Shown here: piece by piece, positions 25,601 through 36,420 of the stretch
Position numbering within the stretch: the first letter of the stretch is position 1
Layout: every line of letters starts with the position of its first letter
Source of the DNA: Azolla caroliniana
Lineage: Eukaryota; Polypodiophyta
Direction: 5' to 3'
DNA: 64,000 nt
NCBI GenBank assembly: GCA_043228905.1
Contig: JBHGNT010000002.1
Span: forward strand, 26,040,001-26,104,000
Position numbers and translations under genes: made by a program
Notes under the pieces: model-generated
Seen by the model: the letters and a program-made list of their open reading frames with translations, nothing else
Databases searched by the model: none
What the model was told of the DNA's origin: nothing

Positions 25601-26609
25601 AGATAACGCAATATCTTCATCAAATCGGCTTCCGTATGTCAAAATCGGACAACTCCCTCTACATACGAAGTGATTCCGCAAGTCTGATCGTCATCATCTT
25701 ATATGTGGATGATCTAGTCATTGGAGGTGAGCATCTCGTCGAAATCAATAAGGTCAAATTCCTCCTTTCCGACAAGTTTGAGATGACGGACATGAAGGAG
25801 CTCCACTACTTCCTCGGCATCGAGGTAATTCGGACTCCGGCCGGAATCATGATCTCTTAACAGCACTACATCCTCAACTTGTTATACAAGTTCGATATGG
25901 TTGAGTGCAAATTCACGGCAACCCCGCTCGATCGCAATCTCAAACTGGATGCGAACTCTGACACCAAAGCGTGTGAGCCGACTCAGTATCGGCAACTCAT
26001 CGGAAGTCTCATCTACCTCACGATCACTCGACCCGATCTCAGTTATTCGGTCCGTCTCCTTAGCCAATTCATGCAAACACCGCGTGATACTCACTTGGAT
26101 TGCACTAAGTGAGTTCTACAATATGTGAGCGGCACAATGGATTGGGGCATCCTCTACAAGACCGTGATGCCAATACAACTCGAGGGGTACACAGTCGCCG
26201 ATTGGGCTGGCTACAAAGCCGATAGCAGATCAACCTCCGTATTTGTTTTCTCCCTCGGCAGCGGAGCAATATCCTGGAGTAGCAAGAAGCAGCCTACCGT
26301 TGCTCTTTCAGTACGGAGGCGGAATACAAGGGCACAACCGTAGCCGTATGTGAAGTCGTATGGCTCAAAAGGATACTCAAGGATCTGGGCGTACCCATCA
26401 AGGATCCGACATCCCTTTACTACAACAACATGAGCAATATCTATCTGGCTCGGAACCCGATGTTCCACGCGCGGACAAAACACATTGAAGTGCACTATCA
26501 CTTCATCCGAGAGCGCGTTCTAGCTGGCGATGTAGACCTACAACACATTAGCACCAATCTTCAAACGACCGACATCTTCACTAAAGGCTTAGGAGCCGAC
26601 AAGCTATGA
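22697..26609 (+). pseudogene. Copia gag-pol of the left arm, multiply broken
   Basis: Gag starts at the ATG 22697. Integrase motifs are visible (HSDVWGP near 24240, LRSDGGKEYFSDDF near 24430), then [11 protein letters not shown] near 25700 (reverse transcriptase), a TRPDLSY-containing segment near 26030 and RNase H to 26600. In-frame stops compared with the right arm: TGA at 22832, TAG at 23078, TGA at 23372, TGA at 25312, TGA at 25546 and TGA at 26110; the right arm has CGA at all of these except 23078. TAG at 25064 and TAA at 25858 are shared with the right arm. The integrase carries a deletion of roughly 190 bases after VAERKN. Confidence 0.85.
23860..24095 (+). repeat. Partial direct duplication inside the left Copia arm
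   Basis: A segment running from CGCGAAAAGCAC through CATAGAG and GGCATAAG to GGCCACATCAA occurs near 23860 and again near 24011, about 150 bases apart. In the right arm this Gag-pre-integrase segment (LWHKRIGHIN) is single. The duplication is specific to the left arm. Confidence 0.65.
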
Positions 26610-26698
26610 CAATTCATGGCCGATGTCGGATTGACGATCCCTGACCTGCCAAGCTTGAGTGGGAGTACTGAAGATATTACGCAATAGCACGTGGATTC
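26590..26698. other. Centre of the Copia palindrome
   Basis: About 110 bases between the two inverted arms. The first part is the RNase H end and polypurine tract of the left arm. The last part (26666-26698) is about 33 bases that match neither LTR, followed directly by the right arm in reverse, which begins with the complement of CTAAAGCCTTGGG. Both 3' LTRs are absent. Confidence 0.75.
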
Positions 26699-26744
26699 CC
26701 AAGGCTTTAGTGAAGATGTCGGTCGTTTGGAGATTTGCGCTAAT

Positions 26745-29700
26745 CTATTGTAGGTCGACATCGCCAGCTAGAACGCGCTCTCGGATGAAGTGATAGTGCA
26801 CTTTGATGTGCTTTGTCCGTGCGTGGAACACCGGGTTCCGAGCCAGATAGATATTGCTCATGTTGTCGCAGTAATGGGAAGTCGGATCCTTGATGGGTAC
26901 GCCCAGAACCTTAAGTATCCTTTTGAGCCATACGGCTTCACATGCGGCCATTGTTACTCCCCTGTATTCCGCCTCTATGCTTGAAAGAGCGACGGTTAGT
27001 TGCTTTTTGCTGCTCCAGGATATTGCTCCGCTACTGAGGGAAAAAACAAATACGGAGGTTGATCTTCTATCAGCTTTGTAGCCGGCCCAATCGACGTTTG
27101 TGTACCCCTCGAGTCGTATTGGCGTCGCGGTCTTGTAGAGGATGTCGCAATCCATTGTGCCGCTCACGTATCGTAGAACTCGATTAGCGCAATCCAAGTG
27201 AGTATCACGCGGTGTTTGCATGAATTGGCTAAGGAGACGGACCGGATAACTGAGATCGGGTCGAGTGATCGTGAGGTAGATGAGACTTCCGATGAGTTGC
27301 CGATACTGAGTCGGCTCACACGCTTTGGTGCCAGAGTTCACATCCAGTTTGAGATTGCGATCGAGCGGGGTTGCTGCGAATTTGCACTCAGCCATACCGA
27401 ACTTGTATAACAAGTTGAGGATGTAGTGTTGTTAAGAGATCATGATTCCGGCCGGAGTCCGAATTACCTCGATGCCGAGGAAGTAGTGGAGCTCCTTCAT
27501 GTCCGTCATCTCAAACTTGTCGGAAAGGAGGAATTTGACCTCATTGATTTCGACGAGATGCTCACCTCCAATGACTAGGTCATCCACATATAAGATGATG
27601 ACAATCAGACTTGCGGAATCGCTTCGTATGTAGAGGGAGATGTCCGATTTTGACATACGGAAGCCGATTTGATGAAGATATTGGGTTATCTTCGAATGCC
27701 AAGCACGTGGTGCTTGCTTGAGGCCGTAGAGTGGCTTCTTGAGTCGGCATACAAGTTTCGGATGGGTGCTCGAGTTGAAGCCGGGTGGTTGTCTCATGTA
27801 CACCTCCTCTTCTAATTTGCCTTATAGAAAGGCGTTCTTGACGTCCATTTAATGGAGGTGCCACCCTTTTGTCGTGGCAAGCGCAATTACGGTTCGTACC
27901 GTTGTCATCTTTGCGACCGGGGCAAAGGTCTCTTCATGGTCAACTCCGTGCGTTTGTGTGTAGCCTTTCGCTATGAGTCGCGCTTTGTAGCGGTTGACGG
28001 AACCGTCAGTGTTGTACTTCACTTTGTAAATCCATCTGCATCCGATCGCCTTTTTGTGTGGTGAGGTGGGAACGAGATCCCATGTCTCGTTCTTCCGTAG
28101 TGCCTGGATCTCCTCATTCATGGTTTTGATCCATCGCGGATCCTTGGTTGCTTCGGAAAATGTTTCCGGCTCGCATATTGTCGCCACCTTCATCATAAAG
28201 GCATAGTGATATGCCATGTAGTCGTTCTAGCCGAATCGGCTAACCGGATTCTTTTCACAGGTGGAGCGACGGAGCTTTTCATTTGTAGAGATGAGGGCTT
28301 TCTTTGCTCTGATTGGTACATCGAAGCCGTTGAACTCACTGTTGAGTGAGTGAGTCGACTCATCATCGTCGAAGCGATGATCTTCGTATTCCGGCATTTT
28401 CGCCTTGCCTTTGTCCATCTCCAGGCTAGGCCGTGATGTGCTTTGATCACTCAAAGGCTCTTGTGGTCCGCTCAATCGGGTCATGATCGCACTTTCTTCA
28501 AACATGCGCGTAAGGCGATCTTCATCCTCTATCTCTTGTTCGGCGGATTCCGGGTCGAGCAGAGTCGTAGTCGAAGTTGTCTCTGGTGCATACCAGGATG
28601 TGGACTCGTAAAAAACGACGTCTCGACTTACTTGAGATTTTCGAGTTGAGGGGTTGTAGCACTTGTACCCCTTTTGCTCCAGTGAGTATCCTACAAGGAT
28701 ACATTTCTCCAACTTCGGGTCAAGCTTTTGACTCTTCTCGTCGGGGATGTGCACGTACGCGCGCCGAATATCCGGGTGTGTGATAAGTCCGGCTTCTTTC
28801 CGAAGTATTTTTCCTGCGGAGTGACCTCGTGCACTCTAGATGTTGTGCACTGGTTCATTAGGTAGACAGCCGTATTTGCAGCTTCGGCCCAATGTGACTT
28901 GGGCATATGCTTCTCATTCATTATGGCCCGCACTACTTCGAGGATGTGCCGATTTTTGTGCTCAGCTACTCCGTTTTCTTGCGGAGTGTGTCGGCAAATG
29001 AATTCTCGCCGAATTCCTTCCTTTCATAGATACGTCGTGAAATCGTCCGAGAAGTACTCCTTGCCACCATCCGATCGAAGGCATCGCACATGACGACCAA
29101 TGGCGTTTTCGACTTCATTTTTAAACCTTTGGAAGTGTCTAAACACTTCGCTCTTTTGCCGCATCGAATAGAGCCACGTGTGCCTGGAGCAGTTGTCGAT
29201 GAAGAGCACGTAATATTGGTATACGCCGAATGTAGCCATCTGCGTCGGTCCCCATACGTCGGAATGGACTACGTCGAGTAGACCTTTGCTCACGTTCCGC
29301 TCTTTCAGGAATGGTTGTCGGTGTTGCTTGCCGAATTGGCACGCTTCGCATACACCTTCAATCTCATTCTCTTTGAATATCGGGAGTCCAATGACGACTC
29401 CTTTCGATTTCATTGCTTTGAGTTTGTTGAGATTGATGTGGCCGATTCGCTTGTGCCATAACTCTATGTCGGAGTCGGCTTTCATGCTTTTTGCAAACAT
29501 GGCGGATTTCATCTCGTGTGAATCGAGAATGAACATCCGGCCGTCTCTTCTTCCACGCACAATGATTCGGCCCTCTTTTTCGATGAAGCGCCCTTCTTGG
29601 TCGAATCGTATTTGAATCCCTTGCTCAACCATTTGGTCGACCAAGACCAAATTCTTTGTGATGGTGGGAACATGCAAGACATTCTTAATGTATGTTTGCT

Positions 29701-30896
29701 TACCTCTTTCGCCGAACAGAACATTGCCAATATGCCGAATCGGGTGCGTAGTGTCATCTTCGGTTTCGACATAACCCGGTCGCTTCGGCTCTCGAAGTTC
29801 GAGAACCCATTCTTTATGAGATGTCATATGGTTTGAGGCTCCGGAGTCAAAAAACCATATGTCCTCTGAATTGAGGGTACTAGTTGAGGTAGAGGCCGAC
29901 ATAGAGTTTGCTCTATGTTTCATCATGAACATTCCGCCACAGTCGGAGTTATGTGCATACATTCCGCCACGATCTTTGTAGTCGGAGTTGTGCCCGTACA
30001 TTCCGCTATACTCTTCGTAGTCAGAATTGTGCGCGTAGTTCGTGAGTTGTCGGCTTGTGGAAGCCGATTCGCGCATCTTCTTTCGGCACTCTTCTTCGTG
30101 GTGGCCGAGCTTTCTGCAATATCCGCATTTGGTTGCGTTTTGACGGCTCGGCCGAAGTGGAAACTCCCCCTTCTTGCGAAGGTTCCTCGTTGGCTTCCGT
30201 TTTACGGCCGAAATTGGGAGTTGTTGTCGTAGGTCGGACCTCGTCCGCCTTGTCCTTGGCCAAATCGGCCTCTCGCTCGTCTGCATCCTCTTCCTCTGTT
30301 CGAGTGTGTGTAGAGCATGTGGCCTTCCGACTCATTGCTCCTTGTACGCACGTGGTTTTCTTCGACCAATAGCATTGATTGGAGCTCGAAGAAGGAGGGA
30401 GATTTCTCCCTTGTTAAAACCGTGGTGCGAGGCCGTCGAGGCATACTTGCACCATCTCATCATCATTGATATTTACGCTTATCGAGCCGAACGAATCACA
30501 GAGCTCCTTGATCTTCAAGGTGTATGTCGTGATGGACATGTCCCTTTGTTGAATGTTGTTCAACTCTTGGTGGAGTTGAAGCCTTCTTGCGGTTGTGTTC
30601 GGCGCAAAAATCTTTCGTAGATTTTCCCATGCCTCCTTCGGCGTCTTGGCTTCGCGAATGTAGCCGAGCATGTGATCATGAACACATGTTGCCAAGCAAT
30701 ACATCACGCGGCTTGCGGCTTGCTCCCATGTCGTGTATTCGGGAGCCGTTTCGACGGGTCGGTCTTCATGCGCTCCTTTGATGTAGCTCCAATAGCCTTG
30801 TCCGACAAGGTATTGGTGCATCTTGTACTCCCAAGATGCGAAGTTATTTCGATCCAATTTCTCGGTAGGGAAAGTGCTCCCCATTTGAGTATTCAT
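26745..30896 (-). pseudogene. Copia gag-pol of the right arm, broken
   Basis: Gag starts at 30896. The zinc knuckle CGYCRKLGHHEEEC lies near 30120, the protease motif DSGASNHMT near 29840, the pre-integrase LWHKRIGHIN near 29450, integrase HSDVWGP and LRSDGGKEYFSDDF down to about 29030, reverse transcriptase with [11 protein letters not shown] near 27585, and RNase H with SIEAEYRG to 26745. Breaks: a frame loss in gag near 30414 caused by a small deletion relative to the left arm; TGA at 29026-29024 where the left arm has CGA; further frame changes near 28700; TAG at 28229-28227 and TAA at 27434-27432, both shared with the left arm; and a stop at 26747-26745. Confidence 0.85.
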
Positions 30897-31040
30897 TATG
30901 TCGATTCTTCTTCTTCTTCTTCTTCTTCTTCTCTCTTCGAATGCGAGCTATGTAGTGACGCTACGATAGCGATGGGTCGGTTCTTGGTCGTTGACGTAGG
31001 ACACAACGCACGCAGATGGGCTAGATCGAGCTAGCAAGCC

Positions 31041-31052
31041 GCTCTGATACCA
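31041..31052 (-). other. Primer binding site of the right Copia arm
   Basis: On the minus strand TGGTATCAGAGC follows the LTR end directly, the usual initiator tRNA-Met site. Confidence 0.88.
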
Positions 31053-31450
31053 TGTAAAGAATCAAGAGATGGATTCTGTGCAGCGGAATAGATATGAACT
31101 GTGTGTGTGTATGAGAGAGAGAGAGAGAGAGATAGTGAGAGAGACAAGGAGTAAGACACAGAGAATACACAAGGTAAAAGTATATTAACAAAGGAGAAAG
31201 ACTCAACATTTTACAAGGTGGGAGGAGGGTGCTTTATATAGTCACCCTCTCTCTTCATTAACTACAAGACTCATGGAGCATGGGGAATGTGAAAGCTCAT
31301 AAGTTATGTGTCATAGAATATGATTCTATGACTCATACTAAATGGTAGAATACAAAGTGGTGACATAATGGTGACTCTTGACCGTTGGAGTGTCTATTCA
31401 CTCTCAAGGTGAGTTCACACACTAGACCAAGTTGAGCTTGATTCTCAATA
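31053..31450 (-). repeat. 5' LTR of the right Copia arm
   Basis: 398 bp, inverted copy of the LTR at 22157-22537, slightly longer because of indels including a GA repeat near 31118. Its outer terminus reads TATTGAGAATC where the left copy has TGTTAAGAATC, so the TG terminus has decayed. The TATATAAAG-like box is kept near 31240. Confidence 0.88.
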
Positions 31451-31532
31451 GTTTCAAAGCCAAGAAACTAAAACTGAAACAAGTCCATTGCCAATAAGAT
31501 GGACTATTGATGGGTTATGGAAAGGACATACA

Positions 31533-31667
31533 TGGGTTATAGAGTGCCATACATTGGTCATGGATTTATGTAGTGTCATGCCTTCAATGGTAATGTGAGT
31601 CGTGTATGGGACATTGATCAATCTTCCCCCTCCCGTTAGGGCCCAATGTATGCCACTCTATAACCCA
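31533..31667. repeat. 25-bp inverted repeat with an 85-bp loop
   Basis: The left arm 31533-31557 begins TGGGTTATAGAGTG. The right arm 31643-31667 is its reverse complement with one mismatch in 25. A third partial copy of GGGTTATGG lies at 31512. It could be a foldback element remnant or a hairpin precursor; nothing in the sequence decides. Confidence 0.65.
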
Positions 31668-34600
31668 CATACACATAGAAATGTATACATGTATAAACAT
31701 TGGCATGAATGTGGATATGCATTCAATATTTGCTTGTATAATTAATTACAATCCCCAAAACAACGTGTCATGGTTCAAAACAAAATGTAAGTAAGTGATT
31801 ATATTAATTAACCAATCAAATGGGATTGGTCAAGAAGCATTATCATACAAAAAAGGTCCTAAATTAAAAATAGACAAGTGATACAACAAAATACTTGTGC
31901 TTGTAAAGGTGGCAGCGAATGGATACTACCACTAGGTGGGTGAAAGATTTGCTTTAAATCTTAATACCTTTGTGGAAATTCCATTATCTTAACCCACAAT
32001 GAGCATTTGCAAATGTGTATTAAATGTCCATTCAATATTTATTAAAGAAAACGGAAGTGTCTTTTAACAACAAATATATGCATCGCTTCTTGCCTTGTAT
32101 TTGGAAATAGACTTAGTTTACGTACATACCGTAGGAAAGATAAATACAAAGGGTAAGCATGTTTGTCACCTATACATAATAGAACAAGATCCGTAGAACA
32201 TTGGTAGATCGCTTCTTTGTCTGAATTTCCAACATAGTTTGCACAATAAGAAATAAATCTTCAGATTTAATGAGGCTGAATTTCAGAAAACGATGTTGTA
32301 TTAGGCCAATGGTTGTAGAAATTGGAGTGGATATACGATGGCAGTACGTAGTTCCAAGATGGTTGTTCCCCCCTCCCATTAGATGATAGATGGTGTGAAT
32401 GACACGACAAACATGGAGAACAAACATGTGGGCTATTTAGTGTAAGATAAATAAGTGATGTAGCCCATATGGAAGTAGGTAATGTCTAAAGTTGTGTATT
32501 GTATGTCATTTTAACTAATGGAGTATATTCTTCTTTGGAAAAAATAAAATAAAATAAGAAATAAATCTTATTTCTAAGCAATTCCTTAGGTATTAATATT
32601 ATATCAATGAAGAGGGTTTTTCAATGTTATCACTATAAACCAAACCAAGCCATTAGAATGCACTATGAAGTTAATTATTTAGCAAATTGATACGATAAGT
32701 CATTTACGTGTGGGATTATGCGAAAATGAAAATTGGATGGCAAACTTGTGACTTGACCTCCAGAGTAATAACTTTATAATATGTGTGTGTTTATGTGAAT
32801 GTGAAGAAAGTGGAGGTAAGAGACACTGCCAACATCATGAATCTAAGTTAACCTTGAATGATTATCCCTCACATGTGATATATCACATCATGAAACAACC
32901 CTCAATTTGATTCTCTTGTGATATTTTCCCTAAAATGCTCTTACGTTATATATTTCTCTTCCTATTCACAATTGCAAGAGGGGGGTGACATTGGATCCAA
33001 TGGTTACAAAAGGAAGTAAATTTGTTTCACTAAATGCTTTCATACATGTGAACCAATAGACAAGAGTTGAAATTGAGGAAAAGACACGCATACACGATGT
33101 ATGCTTTGTGCATTATGAACAAAAATTTGGAACTATGGTACCGTGTGTTTAATTATAGCATCAGTATGGGCATATTTGATTATAGCCGTAAAATTGTTTC
33201 CAATTCAAAATTATGAGCAAGATTGATGCACACATGGGCCTTGTTTTGTACCACCATTTAGTTGGATGATGCATTGTATTTAACTTAAAGTTTAATTGTA
33301 ATAATTTCATTGACAAGCTAGAAATTTAGCTAAATGATGAAAACATTGTCTAGAAAATTTACCTAGTACAAGTATTTGCTCAAGTAGTTTTTTACTAGTA
33401 GTCTAACTTGATGTGATTTTAGTTCACTCACGACTAAAGGCATGCATAGTACGTATTAATGATCTCCCAAACTCTCTCACTTTATCTCTTTGTAATTTCT
33501 TAAAGAGGGTGGCTCTTGCCTACATTATGTATTGTAAATTGTTCCCTCTTTACATCATAAGTAATCTCCTTGTTTTGTGCTACATGATGGTATGGGAAAG
33601 AAGAACTAACAAGGAGATAAAAGTTTGTGGCACAAAATGCAATGAAGGTATGTAGGCACCTTGAACCTAGACAACCTACCTTTATGTAATGTGGTCGTCA
33701 ACACCTAAGAGGCTTTACTCTCGAGTCATGCCATAAAGATCCTCATGGTGGTTGTAGGGTCAACAAAAGATTTGCATATTGATATGTTTTTTCAATATAT
33801 ATGTAGATGGGTCTTCTCCAATCAAACTGTGCATCCAACAATGTTAATGCAAGACATATGGAGTGTAGTTGTAGCCACTCTAAAGAGCCAATGCGACGGC
33901 CTCACGAGCGGATTCGATGGAGTTGAAAGACAATGACCAACCTTCATCCAACAATGGTCTACCTCTCCCTTTCTTGAGTCAATGGGCATCCACATAAGAT
34001 AGAAGTGTCGTGTTCCTATAGGGATTTGTATATAACACTCTCATCTATATAAATTCTATAACTAATGGAAGGAGTTTTTTTTTGGGAAAAAAAAAATGTT
34101 ATTAGAGAGAGACAAATTAGAATGTGATTGAGGATCTAAGAGACAAATGATGACCAATATGAGACAAATAAAGCTAGAGGTTTTGGTCTCACAACATTTG
34201 TAATATAAAGTGTGTTGATCACCAATAAAGTTTACTCTAGAAAACGGTTCTTTGCCATATATTATATATTGTGTTTGTACGAGATATTGTAATGCTTTAG
34301 TAAAATTAATATTGAGTTAAGTTTTCGTGTAAATAAGATTTATCATTGAAGACTTGTTCTCCCTTTCACATCACATGCTTGTGCTTAGAATTGCAAATAG
34401 AACCCAAGTCCATCAATGTAGCATTGTGTATTAGCTCATTCATTATGTCAAACTATGACTTTGGAGTTTATTGAAATTGAGTTAATAATGAAACACAAAT
34501 TATATGTATTTCCCCCCAAACCTGAAGTTTAAGTGTGTCATCCATTAATGGATAAGCCAAAAGTTCTTTCTTAATGTTGTATGCCTTTAAGGTTGTTGCC

Positions 34601-36256
34601 AAGATTCCACTATTGCTTAATCTAAGTTTCTTGAAGATGATCCCAAACTCGATGTTGCCATTGAACTTTGGTAGTTGTCTTTTACACAGTGCCTTGCTTT
34701 ATCAATAAATAAGTGATAAGCTTTCTTATTTGCAAAGCAAGCATCTTTGCTAGACCCACTCCATAAGTAATGCTAGATACACTTTAATGCAATGGGAAGG
34801 CTACAAAAATACAACACCACTTTTAATGATATTTCTTTGAAGGCTACCTATCATACATATAAAACAAGAAGTGGCCAATTAGACTTCACGACATTTGAAC
34901 ACCCGGATGTTGAAGTTTAACCAAATATCATTTATTCTCATCATTGTGACACCCTCAAATTCAATTGTTCATTGAAATACTACAAAATTCCACCACTATT
35001 TGCTCACATGTCATTCATTCATGTATTAAATTACGAGGATGTGAACATGCAACTATGTGCCTCAACTAATACGATCATCAACTTGACAACATTTCCAATA
35101 AAGATCATAATAACATGATCCTTCAATCTAACTTCTGTGAAGCAAAACACGTAACTACGAAGAAATGGAATTGTGCAATGTCATTGGGATTGACTGTCGC
35201 CATCATTACTTATTGTCCTTAAACATTCTTGCTCCAAATGTGTACTAGAGAAGATATATTTTTATTACTTTGAAAATGTCATATTCATTGTTGTTCATAA
35301 ATGATGCCCTAATTTACAGTTGATGATTGTACTAGTCAAAATTGAAAACAACACCCAATGTTGACGGCAAGGACTGTTTTTGTATTACATAGGTCAAGCC
35401 ATGGAAATGCACATCGTAATGATGTGCGTTATGACAAGGGGAGGTACATGTTTGATGCATGCCTAATCTACAATGATTTCTTTAAATTTCCTCGATGATG
35501 TGATAAGATGATTACGTAAGAGAGTTGCCCATCAAGCAAAAAAGACATGGCACAATAACAATTTTTGTTGGTCTAACATTGAGCATAGAAATAAATGGTA
35601 AAAATGTACGGCACAATTGTTCCACACCTCCAATCGTATGAGGAAGCATGTTAATGGCAAGAATCCAAGAATGCAATGGTGAAAACGAGGGATTACACAT
35701 CCTAGTTATAGAAGGGCATAATTTGCCCCAAATAAAAGGCTTGTTTCCACATTGGACCTCCAATCTCTTAGTGTGACCCTTCATATACTACTTGAGCATT
35801 ACCTTGCTAATGAGTATGTGTCAGCTTCTTGGCTTAGAGGTGATTATGACATCTAACCATGCGGTATGCGAACATGGATTTTACAAATTGATTGCGTTGG
35901 ATCTTCTCCATTAATTCATGGACAAACGCTCGTGTTGAGGGTTGATTGGGCCCACATTGGCATTGCTGTTGATAGATGTCCTTATGAGCTAGTGTGTCGT
36001 GTGAACAATGGGTTCAATCGAGTTGGTCCTCTGTCCAAATTTGCATTATGAAGGTAGGAACTAACAAGCAGGATGAGCCCCCGAAACGGTGTAATGGTGG
36101 GGAGTTGCCAGTTCAATGTGTGTTACTGTCGATGTGAAGGGTGTCATGCGAAAGCATGTTAGTGAATGCCAGTGTGGAAAGCTCACTTAGGAGTGCAAAT
36201 AAGGCCCAAAGCATAAAGCCAAATATGATGGTTCATTTTATCTTATGTAAAAAGGC

Positions 36257-36302
36257 ATCTCTCTCTCTCTCTCTCTCTAATATATACATATATATATATA
36301 TA
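36257..36302 (+). promoter_or_regulatory. CT tract and TATA-rich segment upstream of the aspartic protease
   Basis: A CT dinucleotide run is followed by an alternating TA stretch about 120 bases before the ATG at 36421. Position and composition fit a pyrimidine-patch plus TATA promoter, but alternating TA tracts are common in this DNA, so the assignment is tentative. Confidence 0.35.
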
Positions 36303-36420
36303 ATAGAAGTATACATACTGTCTCTCTAATATGTATATATAGATAGATTTATACAATATAACCATTGCTAGATATTCATTGTAGAGGAGTATATGTATCT
36401 ATCCATAGGAATTTACGAAG

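Larger units (their letters stand above)
22157..26657 (+). mobile_element. Ty1/Copia retrotransposon, left arm of the inverted pair (3' LTR missing)
   Basis: Order: 5' LTR 22157-22537, PBS, leader, then gag, protease, integrase, reverse transcriptase and RNase H remnants in Copia order, ending at a polypurine-like tract (TTGAGTGGGAG, 26655-26665). A 3' LTR should follow directly but does not. The element is GC-richer than its surroundings. It has an internal deletion that joins the integrase catalytic core to its C-terminal part near 24550, loss of the first half of the zinc knuckle near 23460, and a rearranged repeat at 23860-24060. It sits in the LINE. Confidence 0.88.
26699..31450 (-). mobile_element. 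Ty1/Copia retrotransposon, right arm of the inverted pair (3' end missing)
   Basis: Same family as the left arm but on the minus strand: 5' LTR 31450-31053, PBS, gag, zinc knuckle, protease, integrase, reverse transcriptase and RNase H, ending at 26699 inside the RNase H C-terminus. It is more complete than the left arm because it keeps the CCHC knuckle and the part of the integrase deleted there. No 3' LTR or polypurine tract remains. By eye the gag start matches the left arm at about 19 of 20 bases. Confidence 0.88.
31451..36420. other. Intergenic AT-rich DNA
   Basis: No gene recognised; open frames such as 32170-32427 (-), 33413-33655 (+) and 35512-35784 (-) show no domain. It holds an inverted repeat at 31533-31667 (separate entry). 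Near the right end there are a CT run (about 36258-36279) and a TA run (about 36287-36302) that precede the aspartic protease gene and may form part of its promoter. Confidence 0.5.
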
